This document shows positions 1-8,291 of a DNA stretch of 64,000 nucleotides, in pieces. Origin of the DNA: Hyphococcus lacteus (GTDB taxonomy: Bacteria; Pseudomonadota; Alphaproteobacteria; Caulobacterales; Parvularculaceae); assembly GCF_041058985.1 (NCBI RefSeq), contig NZ_JBEHZE010000001.1:2728001-2792000 (forward strand), given 5' to 3'. The position numbers and the translations under genes are program-made. Under the pieces are notes generated by a model. The model was given only the letters and a program-made list of their open reading frames with translations, did not search any database and was not told the DNA's origin. Position 1 is the stretch's first letter. Each line of letters opens with the position of its first letter.

Positions 1-39
1 ATACTCCTTTGATTTTTACAAAGGGTACCCCAAACGTAA

Positions 40-80
40 AAGCGCGCCCACGGGTTTATGCAGTCACCCCGGACGCGCTT
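40..80 (-). terminator. Possible terminator hairpin after the zeta inhibitor gene
   Basis: Read on the minus strand, AAGCGCGTCC (80-71) pairs with GGGCGCGCTT (49-40) over ten positions including one G-U, with a loop of about 21 bases and a short TTTT run. It lies 28 bases past the stop codon of the zeta inhibitor gene. The long loop and short T-run make it weaker than a classical intrinsic terminator. Confidence 0.4.
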
Positions 81-107
81 AAAAATTCAAACTAACGTGG
101 AGCTTAA

Positions 108-431
108 TCAGCCCTCGTTTTGTAACTGCTGCACCGCCTCAGTCATGAATTCGGCCATATGCCGACGGAGTTGGTGATCAGATTGTTCAACATTGGCAGC
201 GTCGAAATCGGCCCGGATCTTGCGGAATACGTCTTCATCACCAGCTTCTTCAAAATCAGCCTTGATGACCTCTTTTGCGTATGCGTCCGCCTCCGCACCT
301 GTTTTCCCCAAAAGACCGGCTGCCCAAAGACCAAGCAACTTATTGCGACGCGCCTCAGCTTTGAATCTCAACTCAGCATCATGGGCGAATTTCTTCTCGA
401 ACTTGTCTTCACGGTCATCGAAAATGGTCAT
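108..431 (-). CDS. ATP synthase zeta inhibitor subunit (DUF1476)
   Basis: A 107-residue, highly charged, all-helical protein beginning MTIFDDREDKFEKKFAHD, typical in length and N-terminus for the DUF1476 family. In Paracoccus denitrificans the family member is the zeta subunit, which inhibits F1FO-ATPase rotation through its N-terminal segment; that role is family knowledge. No signal peptide or membrane segment is visible, so it should be cytoplasmic and act on the F1 head. It is divergent from purC, an arrangement common in alphaproteobacteria. The family assignment is strong; inhibition in this organism is inferred. Confidence 0.88.
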   Translation of the reverse strand: MTIFDDREDKFEKKFAHDAELRFKAEARRNKLLGLWAAGLLGKTGAEADAYAKEVIKADFEEAGDEDVFRKIRADFDAANVEQSDHQLRRHMAEFMTEAVQQLQNEG

Positions 432-592
432 TGATAGGGTCTCCGGGGACTACGGCGGTTTAGAATTAAACCGAACAATTTCATGCTACTTAGTATTGGA
501 TTTGCGCCGGTGCAACGCAATGCTGGCGATTCAATCAACTCAGGGCTTTTCTTAACGGCGCACAGAGCGTAAACCGCCGTCTTCTCTCCTAA

Positions 593-609
593 CGCTAGCC
601 GTGCTAGCG
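593..609. promoter_or_regulatory. Inverted repeat in the zeta/purC divergent region
   Basis: CGCTAGC, a three-base spacer, then GCTAGCG form a perfect 7-bp inverted repeat in the 277-bp region between the divergent zeta inhibitor and purC genes. It is about 100 bp upstream of the purC start. It could be an operator or a small hairpin; nothing in the sequence identifies a regulator. Confidence 0.3.
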
Positions 610-708
610 ACGGGACGAAAACGCCGGAATTGAGTCGTCGGCATCTGATTTGACCGGCTTTAGAGAGCTGAAAAGTCGCCGATAAGGCATTGAAAGGATT
701 ACCAGAAC

Positions 709-1485
709 ATGGCCCGCCGCAAACAGATCTATGAAGGCAAGGCGAAAATCCTGTTTGAAGGCCCAGAGCCTGGCACCATCATTCAGTACTTCAAGGATGA
801 TGCGACCGCTTTCAACAACCAGAAAAAAGCGGTCCTCGAAGGTAAAGGCGTCCTGAATAACCGCATCTCAGAATATGTGATGCTGGGGTTAGAGCGAATC
901 GGCGTGCCAACCCACTTCATCCGCCGCCTCAACATGCGCGAACAATTGGTTCGCCATGTCGAAATCGTGCCACTCGAGGTTGTCGTTCGCAACTATGCAG
1001 CTGGCAGCATCGCAAAGCGCCTTGGCGTTGAAACCGGGTCAGCCCTGCCTCGGTCGATCATCGAGTTTTACTACAAAAATGATGACCTCGGCGATCCCTT
1101 GATCTCAGAGGAACACATCACGGCGTTCAATTGGGCCACCCCTCAAGAGATCGACGACATGATGGCGCTGGCACTGCGGGTAAACGATTTCCTTTCTGGA
1201 TTGTTTACGGGAGTCGGGATCAAGCTCGTGGATTTCAAGATCGAGTTTGGCCGCCAATATGAAGGCGAAATGATGCGCCTCATCGTAGCTGACGAAATCA
1301 GTCCAGATAGCTGTCGCCTGTGGGATATGGAAACAGGTCACATCATGGACAAAGACCGTTTCCGTCAGGATCTCGGCGAAGTAACCGATGCTTATCGCGA
1401 AGTTGCGCGGCGGCTCGGTCTGTTGCGTGAAACGGAAAGCTCCGGCCAAACAGGCCCGGTTCTAGTTAGCGATAACGAAAAATAG
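709..1485 (+). CDS. purC: Phosphoribosylaminoimidazole-succinocarboxamide synthase
   Basis: SAICAR synthase, the ATP-dependent ligase joining aspartate to CAIR in de novo purine synthesis. The 258-residue length is usual for the bacterial family. The N-terminus MARRKQIYEGKAKILF carries the YEGKAK nucleotide-binding segment; VEIVPLEVVVRNYAAGS (about 84-100) and KLVDFKIEFG (about 166-175) are family hallmarks. The ATG follows AAAGGATT at suitable spacing. It is first in a run with purS and purQ, but an unrelated secreted protein gene separates it from them. Confidence 0.97.
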   Translation: MARRKQIYEGKAKILFEGPEPGTIIQYFKDDATAFNNQKKAVLEGKGVLNNRISEYVMLGLERIGVPTHFIRRLNMREQLVRHVEIVPLEVVVRNYAAGSIAKRLGVETGSALPRSIIEFYYKNDDLGDPLISEEHITAFNWATPQEIDDMMALALRVNDFLSGLFTGVGIKLVDFKIEFGRQYEGEMMRLIVADEISPDSCRLWDMETGHIMDKDRFRQDLGEVTDAYREVARRLGLLRETESSGQTGPVLVSDNEK

Positions 1486-1521
1486 TGACCGGTCTGTGGT
1501 CACACACTCTAAGGTCAACGG

Positions 1522-2259
1522 ATGTCTTTTCTGGCTTGGTCTCGGCTATTTATTGTATTCGCGATTATCGTTGGTCAAAAGCTGATCGCCGACCCCGCTC
1601 AGGCGCAAAACACTAGCGGTGTCAGCAATCCGGATGTCACCGATGGGGCCCGCAGCCTCGGTTATCGGAATTCAGTCGCACCAAGCGAAGGCCAAGATGC
1701 ATTTTCGCATCGGGTTGATTATGGGCACTCGTTTAGTGACCGGACAAAAGCCAAATTTGTGGTCACGCAAAACAATCAGAACGGTGACCTCAAAATTCGC
1801 CATGTTCAGATCGAAGGCCAATATCAATTTGCAAAAATGCAAGAAGGTTGGAACAGCGCAATACAGCTTCAGGGCCGTGTTCCGACCGCCCACAACGTCA
1901 GTGGAAGAATGCGAATCGGATGGCAGAATAGTTTCGACCTTACGTCGAGGGTCGAATTCCGCGCGGTACTATTGGCGGCCAGAGAGTTTGGCGAATTGGC
2001 ACGAGATGGCATCGCGCTTGAGACGCGATCGGAACTTACGGTTTCTGATCTCCGCGATATGCGCCTCGGCGTTCAAATGTTCAACAAATATAATACCACT
2101 GCGGATTTTGGGGATTTCAACGAACAACAACACCAATTCGGACCAATCATTCGCGGCCAAATCACCGACGATCTAAAATATGGTGTCGGCGCATTATTCG
2201 GGGTCTCTCGCGCCGCAAACGATGCCGAACTCAGGATCTTTCTCGGCTATTCGTTGTAG
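1522..2259 (+). CDS. Predicted secreted, outer-membrane-like beta protein
   Basis: A 245-residue protein not recognised as a named family. Residues 1-29 form a signal peptide (hydrophobic core FIVFAIIVG, cleavage probably after AQA). The mature part alternates polar and hydrophobic residues and ends in ..LRIFLGYSL; a short amphipathic C-terminal strand of this kind is common in small outer-membrane beta-barrels. It lies 36 bp after purC and 62 bp before purS on the same strand, so it is probably co-transcribed with purine genes, an unexpected place for a surface protein. Barrel topology is inferred from strand periodicity only. Confidence 0.6.
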   Translation: MSFLAWSRLFIVFAIIVGQKLIADPAQAQNTSGVSNPDVTDGARSLGYRNSVAPSEGQDAFSHRVDYGHSFSDRTKAKFVVTQNNQNGDLKIRHVQIEGQYQFAKMQEGWNSAIQLQGRVPTAHNVSGRMRIGWQNSFDLTSRVEFRAVLLAAREFGELARDGIALETRSELTVSDLRDMRLGVQMFNKYNTTADFGDFNEQQHQFGPIIRGQITDDLKYGVGALFGVSRAANDAELRIFLGYSL

Positions 2260-2321
2260 ATGATTGCACTTAAGGGCGCATGAGCGTAATCACTGCCGCG
2301 AAGCTGACCGGAACGAGCCTG

Positions 2322-2564
2322 ATGAAAGCCAAAATTACGATCACACTGAAAAGCGGCGTCCTTGATCCACAAGGCGTAGCCATTGAGACTGCCCTTGCGG
2401 GGCTCGGTTTTGACGGCGCAAATGACGTCCGTCAGGGGAAAGTGATCGAGATGAAATTGAGCGAAACTGACGAAGCTGAAGCGCGGGCGAAAGCCGAAGA
2501 AATGTGCAAAAAGCTTCTCGCAAATCCCGTCATGGAAAATTACTCAATCGAGATTTTGGCATAG
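2322..2564 (+). CDS. purS: Phosphoribosylformylglycinamidine synthase subunit PurS
   Basis: The small subunit of the three-part FGAM synthase (PurS-PurQ-PurL), which bridges the glutaminase and synthetase subunits. Starting at 2322 the protein is 80 residues and begins MKAKITITLKSGVLDP, the usual PurS N-terminus. An upstream in-frame ATG at 2280 would add 14 residues without family support, so I chose the internal start, preceded by GGAACGAG. The stop is 4 bp before purQ, so translational coupling is likely. purL is not in the window. Confidence 0.92.
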   Translation: MKAKITITLKSGVLDPQGVAIETALAGLGFDGANDVRQGKVIEMKLSETDEAEARAKAEEMCKKLLANPVMENYSIEILA

Positions 2565-2568
2565 CCTT

Positions 2569-3231
2569 ATGAAAACTGCCGTTATTGTTTTTCCCGCCTC
2601 GAATTGTGACCGCGACATTGCCGTGGCGCTTGAACAAGCGACTGGTAAAAAGCCGGAAATGGTTTGGCATGGGGACAGCACTGTTCCAGATGCCGACCTA
2701 ATTGCCCTACCCGGTGGTTTTTCCTATGGCGATTACCTGCGTGCGGGGGCGATGGCGGCCAAGTCACCAATCATGCGTGATGTGATTGAGAGAGCAAAAA
2801 AAGGAACGCCACTCCTCGGTGTTTGCAATGGCTTTCAGGTTCTTTGCGAAACGGGGCTTTTGCCCGGTGCTTTAATGCGCAATGCCGGTCTTGATTTTGT
2901 ATGCCGTCCGGCAAGCCTGCGTGTCGAGAACAATAGCACCAGTTTTACGTCTGGGCTCGACAAGAGCCGTTATTTGAATTTTCCCGTGGCTCATCATGAT
3001 GGAAATTATTTTGCGGATGACGACACCTTAGATCGTCTCGAAGGCGAAGACCGTGTCGCGTTCCGCTATGTCGATAACCCGAATGGTTCAGCACGAGACA
3101 TTGCTGGGGTGATAAATGACGCCGGCAATGTATTGGGTATGATGCCCCACCCCGAACGAGTGATTTCACCATTATTGGGCGGCACAGACGGGGCGGACTT
3201 TTTCAAGAGCCTCGTCAACGCTCTTTCTTAA
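2569..3231 (+). CDS. purQ: Phosphoribosylformylglycinamidine synthase subunit PurQ
   Basis: A class I glutamine amidotransferase domain of 220 residues, the glutaminase part of FGAM synthase, which supplies ammonia to PurL. The start MKTAVIVFPASNCDRD is the family N-terminus. The nucleophilic cysteine lies in LLGVCNGFQVLCE (about 82-94), and the His-Glu pair in MMPHPERV (about 190-197). It follows purS by 4 bp and ends 5 bp before the convergent amidase gene, so any terminator must overlap coding sequence. Confidence 0.97.
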   Translation: MKTAVIVFPASNCDRDIAVALEQATGKKPEMVWHGDSTVPDADLIALPGGFSYGDYLRAGAMAAKSPIMRDVIERAKKGTPLLGVCNGFQVLCETGLLPGALMRNAGLDFVCRPASLRVENNSTSFTSGLDKSRYLNFPVAHHDGNYFADDDTLDRLEGEDRVAFRYVDNPNGSARDIAGVINDAGNVLGMMPHPERVISPLLGGTDGADFFKSLVNALS

Positions 3232-3236
3232 TTCCC

Positions 3237-4718
3237 CTAACCATACAATGGCGGGCGTCGCCCTGCCCACGGCATAGCTTCTTCCAGCTGGTAAGCAAGC
3301 GAGAGCAATCTCGCTTCGTGACCAAGATTAGCAGAGAACATGCTGCCGATGGGAAGGTTATTTTTTGACATCGACAACGGCAAAGAAATCGAAGGTGCGC
3401 CGGTGATATTATAGAGCGCGGTGTACTGAACATACTTCGTCAATCGGTCCAGCGTCGTTTCAAAATCAAGACCGCCGTCTAGATATCCTATTTCTGGAGG
3501 CGGTGTCGTCACAACCGGTGACAAAACAACATCGAAATTTTCATGAAACCGGTTCATGTCGCCCTCGACGCCCTGTAACCGATGTATCGCGCCTTCAAAC
3601 TCGCCCATATGCGTTTCAAAATATTCCGCAAGCCCAAGTGTAAATGGCTCGAACGCCATGCCGTTGCGCGGGAGGTGCGTGCTTCGCTCCCAATAACTAA
3701 CCGCACTGTTCGCAAACGCTGCCCAATAGAGACTGAAATCTTCCGACAGCCCTTTTGCAATCGGAAGTTCGATTTCTTCAACCATATGTCCAAGCGCTTC
3801 GCACTGCGCCGCGACGTTGCGCGTGGCAGCATCAACTTCGCTATCGGGCCTTAAGCCGCCAAGGCCTAATGTTGTGAAACCGATACGAAGACGTTGCTCG
3901 GTTGGAGAAGTTACAAGCGGTAACGGCTCTAGCCCATTATCGGGAACGGCCAACGCCGCCGCAATCGCTGCCGTATCACGAACGGTTCTGGTTTGCGCCC
4001 CATGAACCGATAACCGAATTGGCCCAACCACATCATCTGGGCGTGCCGTCGGGTTGCGCCCGCGCGAAACCTTTAGCCCCACATTTCCGCAACATGATGC
4101 CGGTATACGGATTGACCCACCCCCATCGCTCGCATGGGCAATCGGCACGACGCCGCTTGCAACCAATGCCGCAGCGCCGCCAGAAGACCCGCCGGTGGAG
4201 TAATCTGTATTCCAAGGGTTGCGGGTCTGCCCCGTGCTCAATGGTTCTGTTGTGGCCGACAAACCAAATTCCGGTGTGGTTGATTTACCGAGACTGACAA
4301 CCCCAAGTCCCAGGAATTTGTTGATCAGCGGCACTTGTTCTTTGCCGCGATAGCCAGGAAATGCGCGACTGCCAAATGCAGTTCCGACGCCCGTCACATC
4401 ATCAAGGTCTTTGACGAATGTCGGCACCCCCGCCCATGGGCCAGTCGCCGCACTTGCTTCATTGCGCGCACGCCGGAAGGTTTTTTGAACAATCGCGTTT
4501 ATTTCTGGGTTGATCCGTTCTGCTCGTTCTATTGCCGCCTCAACCGCTTCTTCAGCGCTTATTTCGCCAGACTTTATCCGCGACGCAGTCTCAACACCGT
4601 CAAGCGCCGCCAACTCATTTGAGGCTTTTTGATCCGGCTTCGAACAAGAAGCCCCCATCGCGAGCAGCGCAGCACCAATGCCGCCGGTTTCCATCAAATT
4701 CCGTCGTGTCAGAGACAT
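3237..4718 (-). CDS. Amidase-signature family lipoprotein
   Basis: A 493-residue amidase-signature hydrolase. The N-terminus MSLTRRNLM followed by LLAMGASC looks like a Tat-type signal with a lipobox cysteine at position 25, so the enzyme is probably exported folded and membrane anchored. The Ser-cisSer-Lys triad is visible: Lys103 in FVKDLDD, the cis-serine Ser178 in GGSSGG, and the nucleophile Ser202 in GGGSIRIPAS. The family hydrolyses amides or esters; the substrate cannot be read from sequence. Tat-exported amidases are found in several proteobacteria. It converges on purQ. Confidence 0.88.
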   Translation of the reverse strand: MSLTRRNLMETGGIGAALLAMGASCSKPDQKASNELAALDGVETASRIKSGEISAEEAVEAAIERAERINPEINAIVQKTFRRARNEASAATGPWAGVPTFVKDLDDVTGVGTAFGSRAFPGYRGKEQVPLINKFLGLGVVSLGKSTTPEFGLSATTEPLSTGQTRNPWNTDYSTGGSSGGAAALVASGVVPIAHASDGGGSIRIPASCCGNVGLKVSRGRNPTARPDDVVGPIRLSVHGAQTRTVRDTAAIAAALAVPDNGLEPLPLVTSPTEQRLRIGFTTLGLGGLRPDSEVDAATRNVAAQCEALGHMVEEIELPIAKGLSEDFSLYWAAFANSAVSYWERSTHLPRNGMAFEPFTLGLAEYFETHMGEFEGAIHRLQGVEGDMNRFHENFDVVLSPVVTTPPPEIGYLDGGLDFETTLDRLTKYVQYTALYNITGAPSISLPLSMSKNNLPIGSMFSANLGHEARLLSLAYQLEEAMPWAGRRPPLYG

Positions 4719-4841
4719 GCATAGCTTCCTTTTATTCCTGCCGCGATTCCGGCATCATGAAATGCTGTAAGGGTGCGCAAGTAAAATCAAGACAAGAGCG
4801 CATATAGAACGGAACATTCAGGTCGACTAAGGGGAAGAACT

Positions 4842-6059
4842 ATGAAGAAAAGTGTTTTCGCAATCGCAGCATTTGCGATCATTGCGAGTTGCGGTGAAAA
4901 AACGCCGCCTGCGCCCCAGGGTGATGCATCCTATCAAGAAACACTGATGACCCAGCTCCTTGATGCAAAGCCAGGTGACGTCATCGAAATCCCCGAGGGC
5001 CGTTTTTCGTTTGATCGCTCACTCAGCCTTACGGTTGATGGCGTGACCATTCGCGGTGCTGGCATGGACAAATCAGTCCTGACCTTCGCAGGTCAAATGG
5101 CCGGTGCTGAAGGTTTGTTGGTGACAGCCAGCGACTTCACCATTCAAGATCTGGCGATCGAAGACACCAAAGGCGATGCCCTTAAAATCTCTGAGGGCGA
5201 GAATATTATTATTCGCCGTGTACGCACCGAATGGACCAATGGACCCAAAACCAAAAATGGTGCCTATGGCATTTATCCCGTCCAAGTCAAAAACTTGTTG
5301 ATGGAAGAAAGCGTCGCCATTGGCGCGTCGGACGCGGGGCTTTATATCGGCCAATCACAAAACGCCGTGATACGAAATAATCGCGCCGAATATAACGTTG
5401 CAGGAATCGAGATTGAAAATACCTTTGACGCCGATGTCTATGGCAATGTCGCCACCAACAATACCGGCGGCATTCTGGTTTTTAACATGCCCAACCTGAA
5501 ACAACCGGGTGGACGGACACGCGTCTACAACAACAATGTCTACGAAAATAATACCAAGAATTTCGGCCACAAAGGAACCCCGGTTGCGTCTATTCCTGCT
5601 GGCTCCGGTATCGTCGTTAACTCAAATGATGATGTCGAAATATTCGAAAACGAAATTCGTGACCACCGTACCGCCAACGTAATTGTCGCTAGCGTTTTTT
5701 CAACGGACATCGGCAATAGTGATATGCAGGCAGATTTCGATCCTTATCCCGATGGAATTTATGTTTATGACAACCAGTTCGAAGGCGGCGGCAACAACCC
5801 TGACGGCCTTGAACTACAGGCACTAAAGCTTGCGGTCGTCGGACCCCAAGGGCGCATTCCCGATGTATTATGGGACGGCTATGTGGAGGAAGGTTCAACG
5901 GCAAGCGATGTTCTTTGCGTTGAAAATGGTGATGCAAAGGTGCTGAATGTTGACGGTCCCAACGGCAACAAAAGCCCACGAATTGTTGAAAATGGCGATC
6001 ATGATTGCAGCTTTGAAAAACTCCCATCAGTCACACTGACCGGACCACTCGCCGAATAA
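4842..6059 (+). CDS. Parallel beta-helix lipoprotein (TIGR03805-like)
   Basis: A 405-residue exported protein. MKKSVFAIAAFAIIASC gives a lipoprotein signal with Cys17. The body is a right-handed beta-helix with repeating turns such as GVTIRGAGMDKSVL, NIIIRRVRTEW, NAVIRNNRAEYNVAGIEI and DVEIFENEIRDH, each about 22 residues. It matches my knowledge of the TIGR03805 family, which recurs as a two-gene pair with the cytochrome-like family TIGR03806; both partners are exported and the function is unknown. Here the partner starts inside the stop codon (TAATG, 1-nt overlap), giving tight coupling. A polysaccharide lyase/epimerase-like fold is possible, but I see no catalytic signature. Confidence 0.85.
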   Translation: MKKSVFAIAAFAIIASCGEKTPPAPQGDASYQETLMTQLLDAKPGDVIEIPEGRFSFDRSLSLTVDGVTIRGAGMDKSVLTFAGQMAGAEGLLVTASDFTIQDLAIEDTKGDALKISEGENIIIRRVRTEWTNGPKTKNGAYGIYPVQVKNLLMEESVAIGASDAGLYIGQSQNAVIRNNRAEYNVAGIEIENTFDADVYGNVATNNTGGILVFNMPNLKQPGGRTRVYNNNVYENNTKNFGHKGTPVASIPAGSGIVVNSNDDVEIFENEIRDHRTANVIVASVFSTDIGNSDMQADFDPYPDGIYVYDNQFEGGGNNPDGLELQALKLAVVGPQGRIPDVLWDGYVEEGSTASDVLCVENGDAKVLNVDGPNGNKSPRIVENGDHDCSFEKLPSVTLTGPLAE

Positions 6060-7201
6060 TGCCGCAGCGGTTCCAACTTCTACGAATTTGCATGAGGCTC
6101 ATTGGCTTGAGCCTCACCGCTTTGACGATTGCAGCCTGCGCTGTGGAAACTGAAACTGCACCGACTTATCATAGTGAAACGAACCCCGAATATCTAAGCG
6201 ATTGGGGCATGATATCTGTGCGCGATCAAACCCTACATTTGGGAAGCAACGTCACACCCTATGACCTCGCGACACCATTGTTCTCCGACTACGCTCTAAA
6301 GCTCCGCACCGTCTGGATGCCCGACGGAACCGCCGCCCAATACAATGCTGATACAGCATTTAATATGCCGGTCGGGACTGTCATCACAAAGACATTTTAT
6401 TATCCCACTGACGGCGGTCCATCTACCGTCACTTATGCCCGCGACCGCAACCTCAATAACGGCGTGATGGAATTACGCGGTCTACGTTTAATTGAAACCC
6501 GTATCCTTGTACATCGCGAAACGGGTTGGAATGCTGTGGCTTATCTTTGGAATGACGAACAAACCGACGCCGTTGTCAAACGTATCGGTGCGGTACTGCC
6601 GCTTACCCTTAATCGCCCCGATGGCCGTTCGGAGAATTTTGCCTATCTCGTTCCAAATGCCAATCAATGCGCTGGCTGTCACGCGACGAATGCCACGACC
6701 AAAGCGATCAAACCAATAGGCATCAAGGCGCGCCATTTGAACAAACCGTCAAGCTTTGCCGATGGCTTTAATCAGCTCGATCATTGGGTCGCAAAAGGCA
6801 TGTTAGATGCTGATATAAAAGGGCCAGCCCCGCGCAACGCCGATTGGACAGACACCAATGAAAGCGTTGAGCGACGAGCCAGGGCATATCTCGATGCAAA
6901 TTGCAGTCATTGCCACAACCCTAATGGCCCGGCAGATACATCTGGCCTGAATTTAGAGCCTGATGCAGTCGGCCCTTCTCTCGGAATTTGCAAAACGCCG
7001 ATCGCCGCCGGAACGGGGACCGGTGGCCGCGTACATGGCATTGTTCCTGGCGCGCCCGATAAATCAATCCTCATGTTCCGTATGGAAACCAGTGATCCCG
7101 GCGCAATGATGCCCGAACTTGGCCGCAGCGTGAAACACGACGAAGGCGTCGAGCTTATCCATCAATGGATCGTCCAGATGGATGGAAGCTGTCAGACGTA
7201 A
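6059..7201 (+). CDS. Diheme c-type cytochrome, HNE_0200/SO2930 family (TIGR03806-like)
   Basis: A 380-residue exported protein with two heme c motifs, CAGCH in NQCAGCHATN and CSHCH in ANCSHCHNPN (about 199-203 and 276-280). The first ATG overlaps the preceding stop by one base; a second ATG at 6092 (MRLIGLSLTALTIAAC) gives a cleaner lipoprotein signal with IAAC, so the true start may be there. The middle region (residues 40-190) is specific to this family. It pairs with the upstream beta-helix lipoprotein. An electron-transfer role in the envelope is inferred from the hemes; no substrate is known. Confidence 0.85.
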   Translation: MPQRFQLLRICMRLIGLSLTALTIAACAVETETAPTYHSETNPEYLSDWGMISVRDQTLHLGSNVTPYDLATPLFSDYALKLRTVWMPDGTAAQYNADTAFNMPVGTVITKTFYYPTDGGPSTVTYARDRNLNNGVMELRGLRLIETRILVHRETGWNAVAYLWNDEQTDAVVKRIGAVLPLTLNRPDGRSENFAYLVPNANQCAGCHATNATTKAIKPIGIKARHLNKPSSFADGFNQLDHWVAKGMLDADIKGPAPRNADWTDTNESVERRARAYLDANCSHCHNPNGPADTSGLNLEPDAVGPSLGICKTPIAAGTGTGGRVHGIVPGAPDKSILMFRMETSDPGAMMPELGRSVKHDEGVELIHQWIVQMDGSCQT

Positions 7202-7268
7202 GTAACACCCCGTATTTGCCGAACTTTATGGGCGATGTTAGTATCGCCCGAACGGGGAGGCATTTTCG

Positions 7269-8291
7269 ATGAATGATTTAGATCCGGCACATATTCTACA
7301 GACGGCAATGGCCTTTTTTCCATCCAAGGTTTTGCTTTCGGCAAATGAATTAGGGATTTTTACAGTCCTAACTGAAAAACCTATGACGGGGGCAGAACTT
7401 TGTGATGCACTAGAACTACACCCGCGCGCAAACCCAGATTTTTTTGATACGCTCGCGGCTCTTGATTTTCTTCAACGCAACGGCGACGGCCCAGAGGCCA
7501 CTTACCAAAATACACCGCAATCGGCACTTTTTCTAAGCGAGCAAAGCCCCGCTTATGTTGGTGGCTTTCTCGAAATGGCAAATACCCGCCTCTATCCGTT
7601 TTGGGGAAATCTCACAGAGGGATTGAAAACCGGAAAGGCGCAGAACGAGTCGAAGCATTCTGATAAACCTCTTTTCGAAGAACTCTATAATGATCCGGCC
7701 CGTTTAGAGGGGTTCATTGATGCAATGACCGGCGTGCAGATCGGAAATGTCATGGCCTTGGCTGAGAAATTTGATTTCTCATCATTTAAAACTCTATGTG
7801 ACATTGGCGGCTCTGCCGGAACATTGTCACGCGCAGTTTGTCTGGGTCACCCTGAAATTAAATGCATAACGACAGATTTGCCGCCGGTCACCAAAATCGC
7901 AAAAAAACGAATTGACGATGCTGGCCTAAATGATCGAATCGAAACCAGGGATATTGATTTCCTTAATGAGAATTTTCCCGATGCTGATGTCATCACCATG
8001 GGAAACATCCTCCACGATTGGAATCTCGAGGTCAAAAAAATGCTCATCAAAAAGGCTTATCATGCTCTCCCGACCGGCGGTGCTTTTATCGCCATAGAGA
8101 ATATAATCGACGACGCACGACGTGAAAATGTTTTTGGGCTATTGATGTCGTTGAACATGCTGATCGAAACTGGTGATGGCTTTGATTATACGGGAGCTGA
8201 CTTTACGAAATGGTGCACAGAAGCCGGATTCACTCGCACCGAACTCATTCCTCTCGGCGGCCCCGCAAGTGCCGCTGTCGCGTATAAATAA
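7269..8291 (+). CDS. SAM-dependent O-methyltransferase, HIOMT/plant-type fold
   Basis: A 340-residue class I methyltransferase of the two-domain O-methyltransferase family. Residues 1-110 form the winged-helix dimerisation domain (PSKVLLSANELGIFTVL). The SAM site follows with motif I CDIGGSAGTLSRAV (about 178-191), then TTDLPPV and the post-motif HDWNLEVKKMLIKKAYHAL, where HDW is the usual catalytic-histidine position. The start follows GGGGAGG. Relatives methylate small phenolic or polyketide-like hydroxyls; the substrate here is unknown. The stop codon abuts the convergent shc stop with no spacer. Confidence 0.82.
   Translation: MNDLDPAHILQTAMAFFPSKVLLSANELGIFTVLTEKPMTGAELCDALELHPRANPDFFDTLAALDFLQRNGDGPEATYQNTPQSALFLSEQSPAYVGGFLEMANTRLYPFWGNLTEGLKTGKAQNESKHSDKPLFEELYNDPARLEGFIDAMTGVQIGNVMALAEKFDFSSFKTLCDIGGSAGTLSRAVCLGHPEIKCITTDLPPVTKIAKKRIDDAGLNDRIETRDIDFLNENFPDADVITMGNILHDWNLEVKKMLIKKAYHALPTGGAFIAIENIIDDARRENVFGLLMSLNMLIETGDGFDYTGADFTKWCTEAGFTRTELIPLGGPASAAVAYK

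Noticed and set aside
1619..2176. A 185-codon frame inside the outer-membrane-like gene
   Set aside because: The alternate frame lacks a signal peptide and is rich in Arg/Ser/Asn without pattern; the host frame has a good signal and start.
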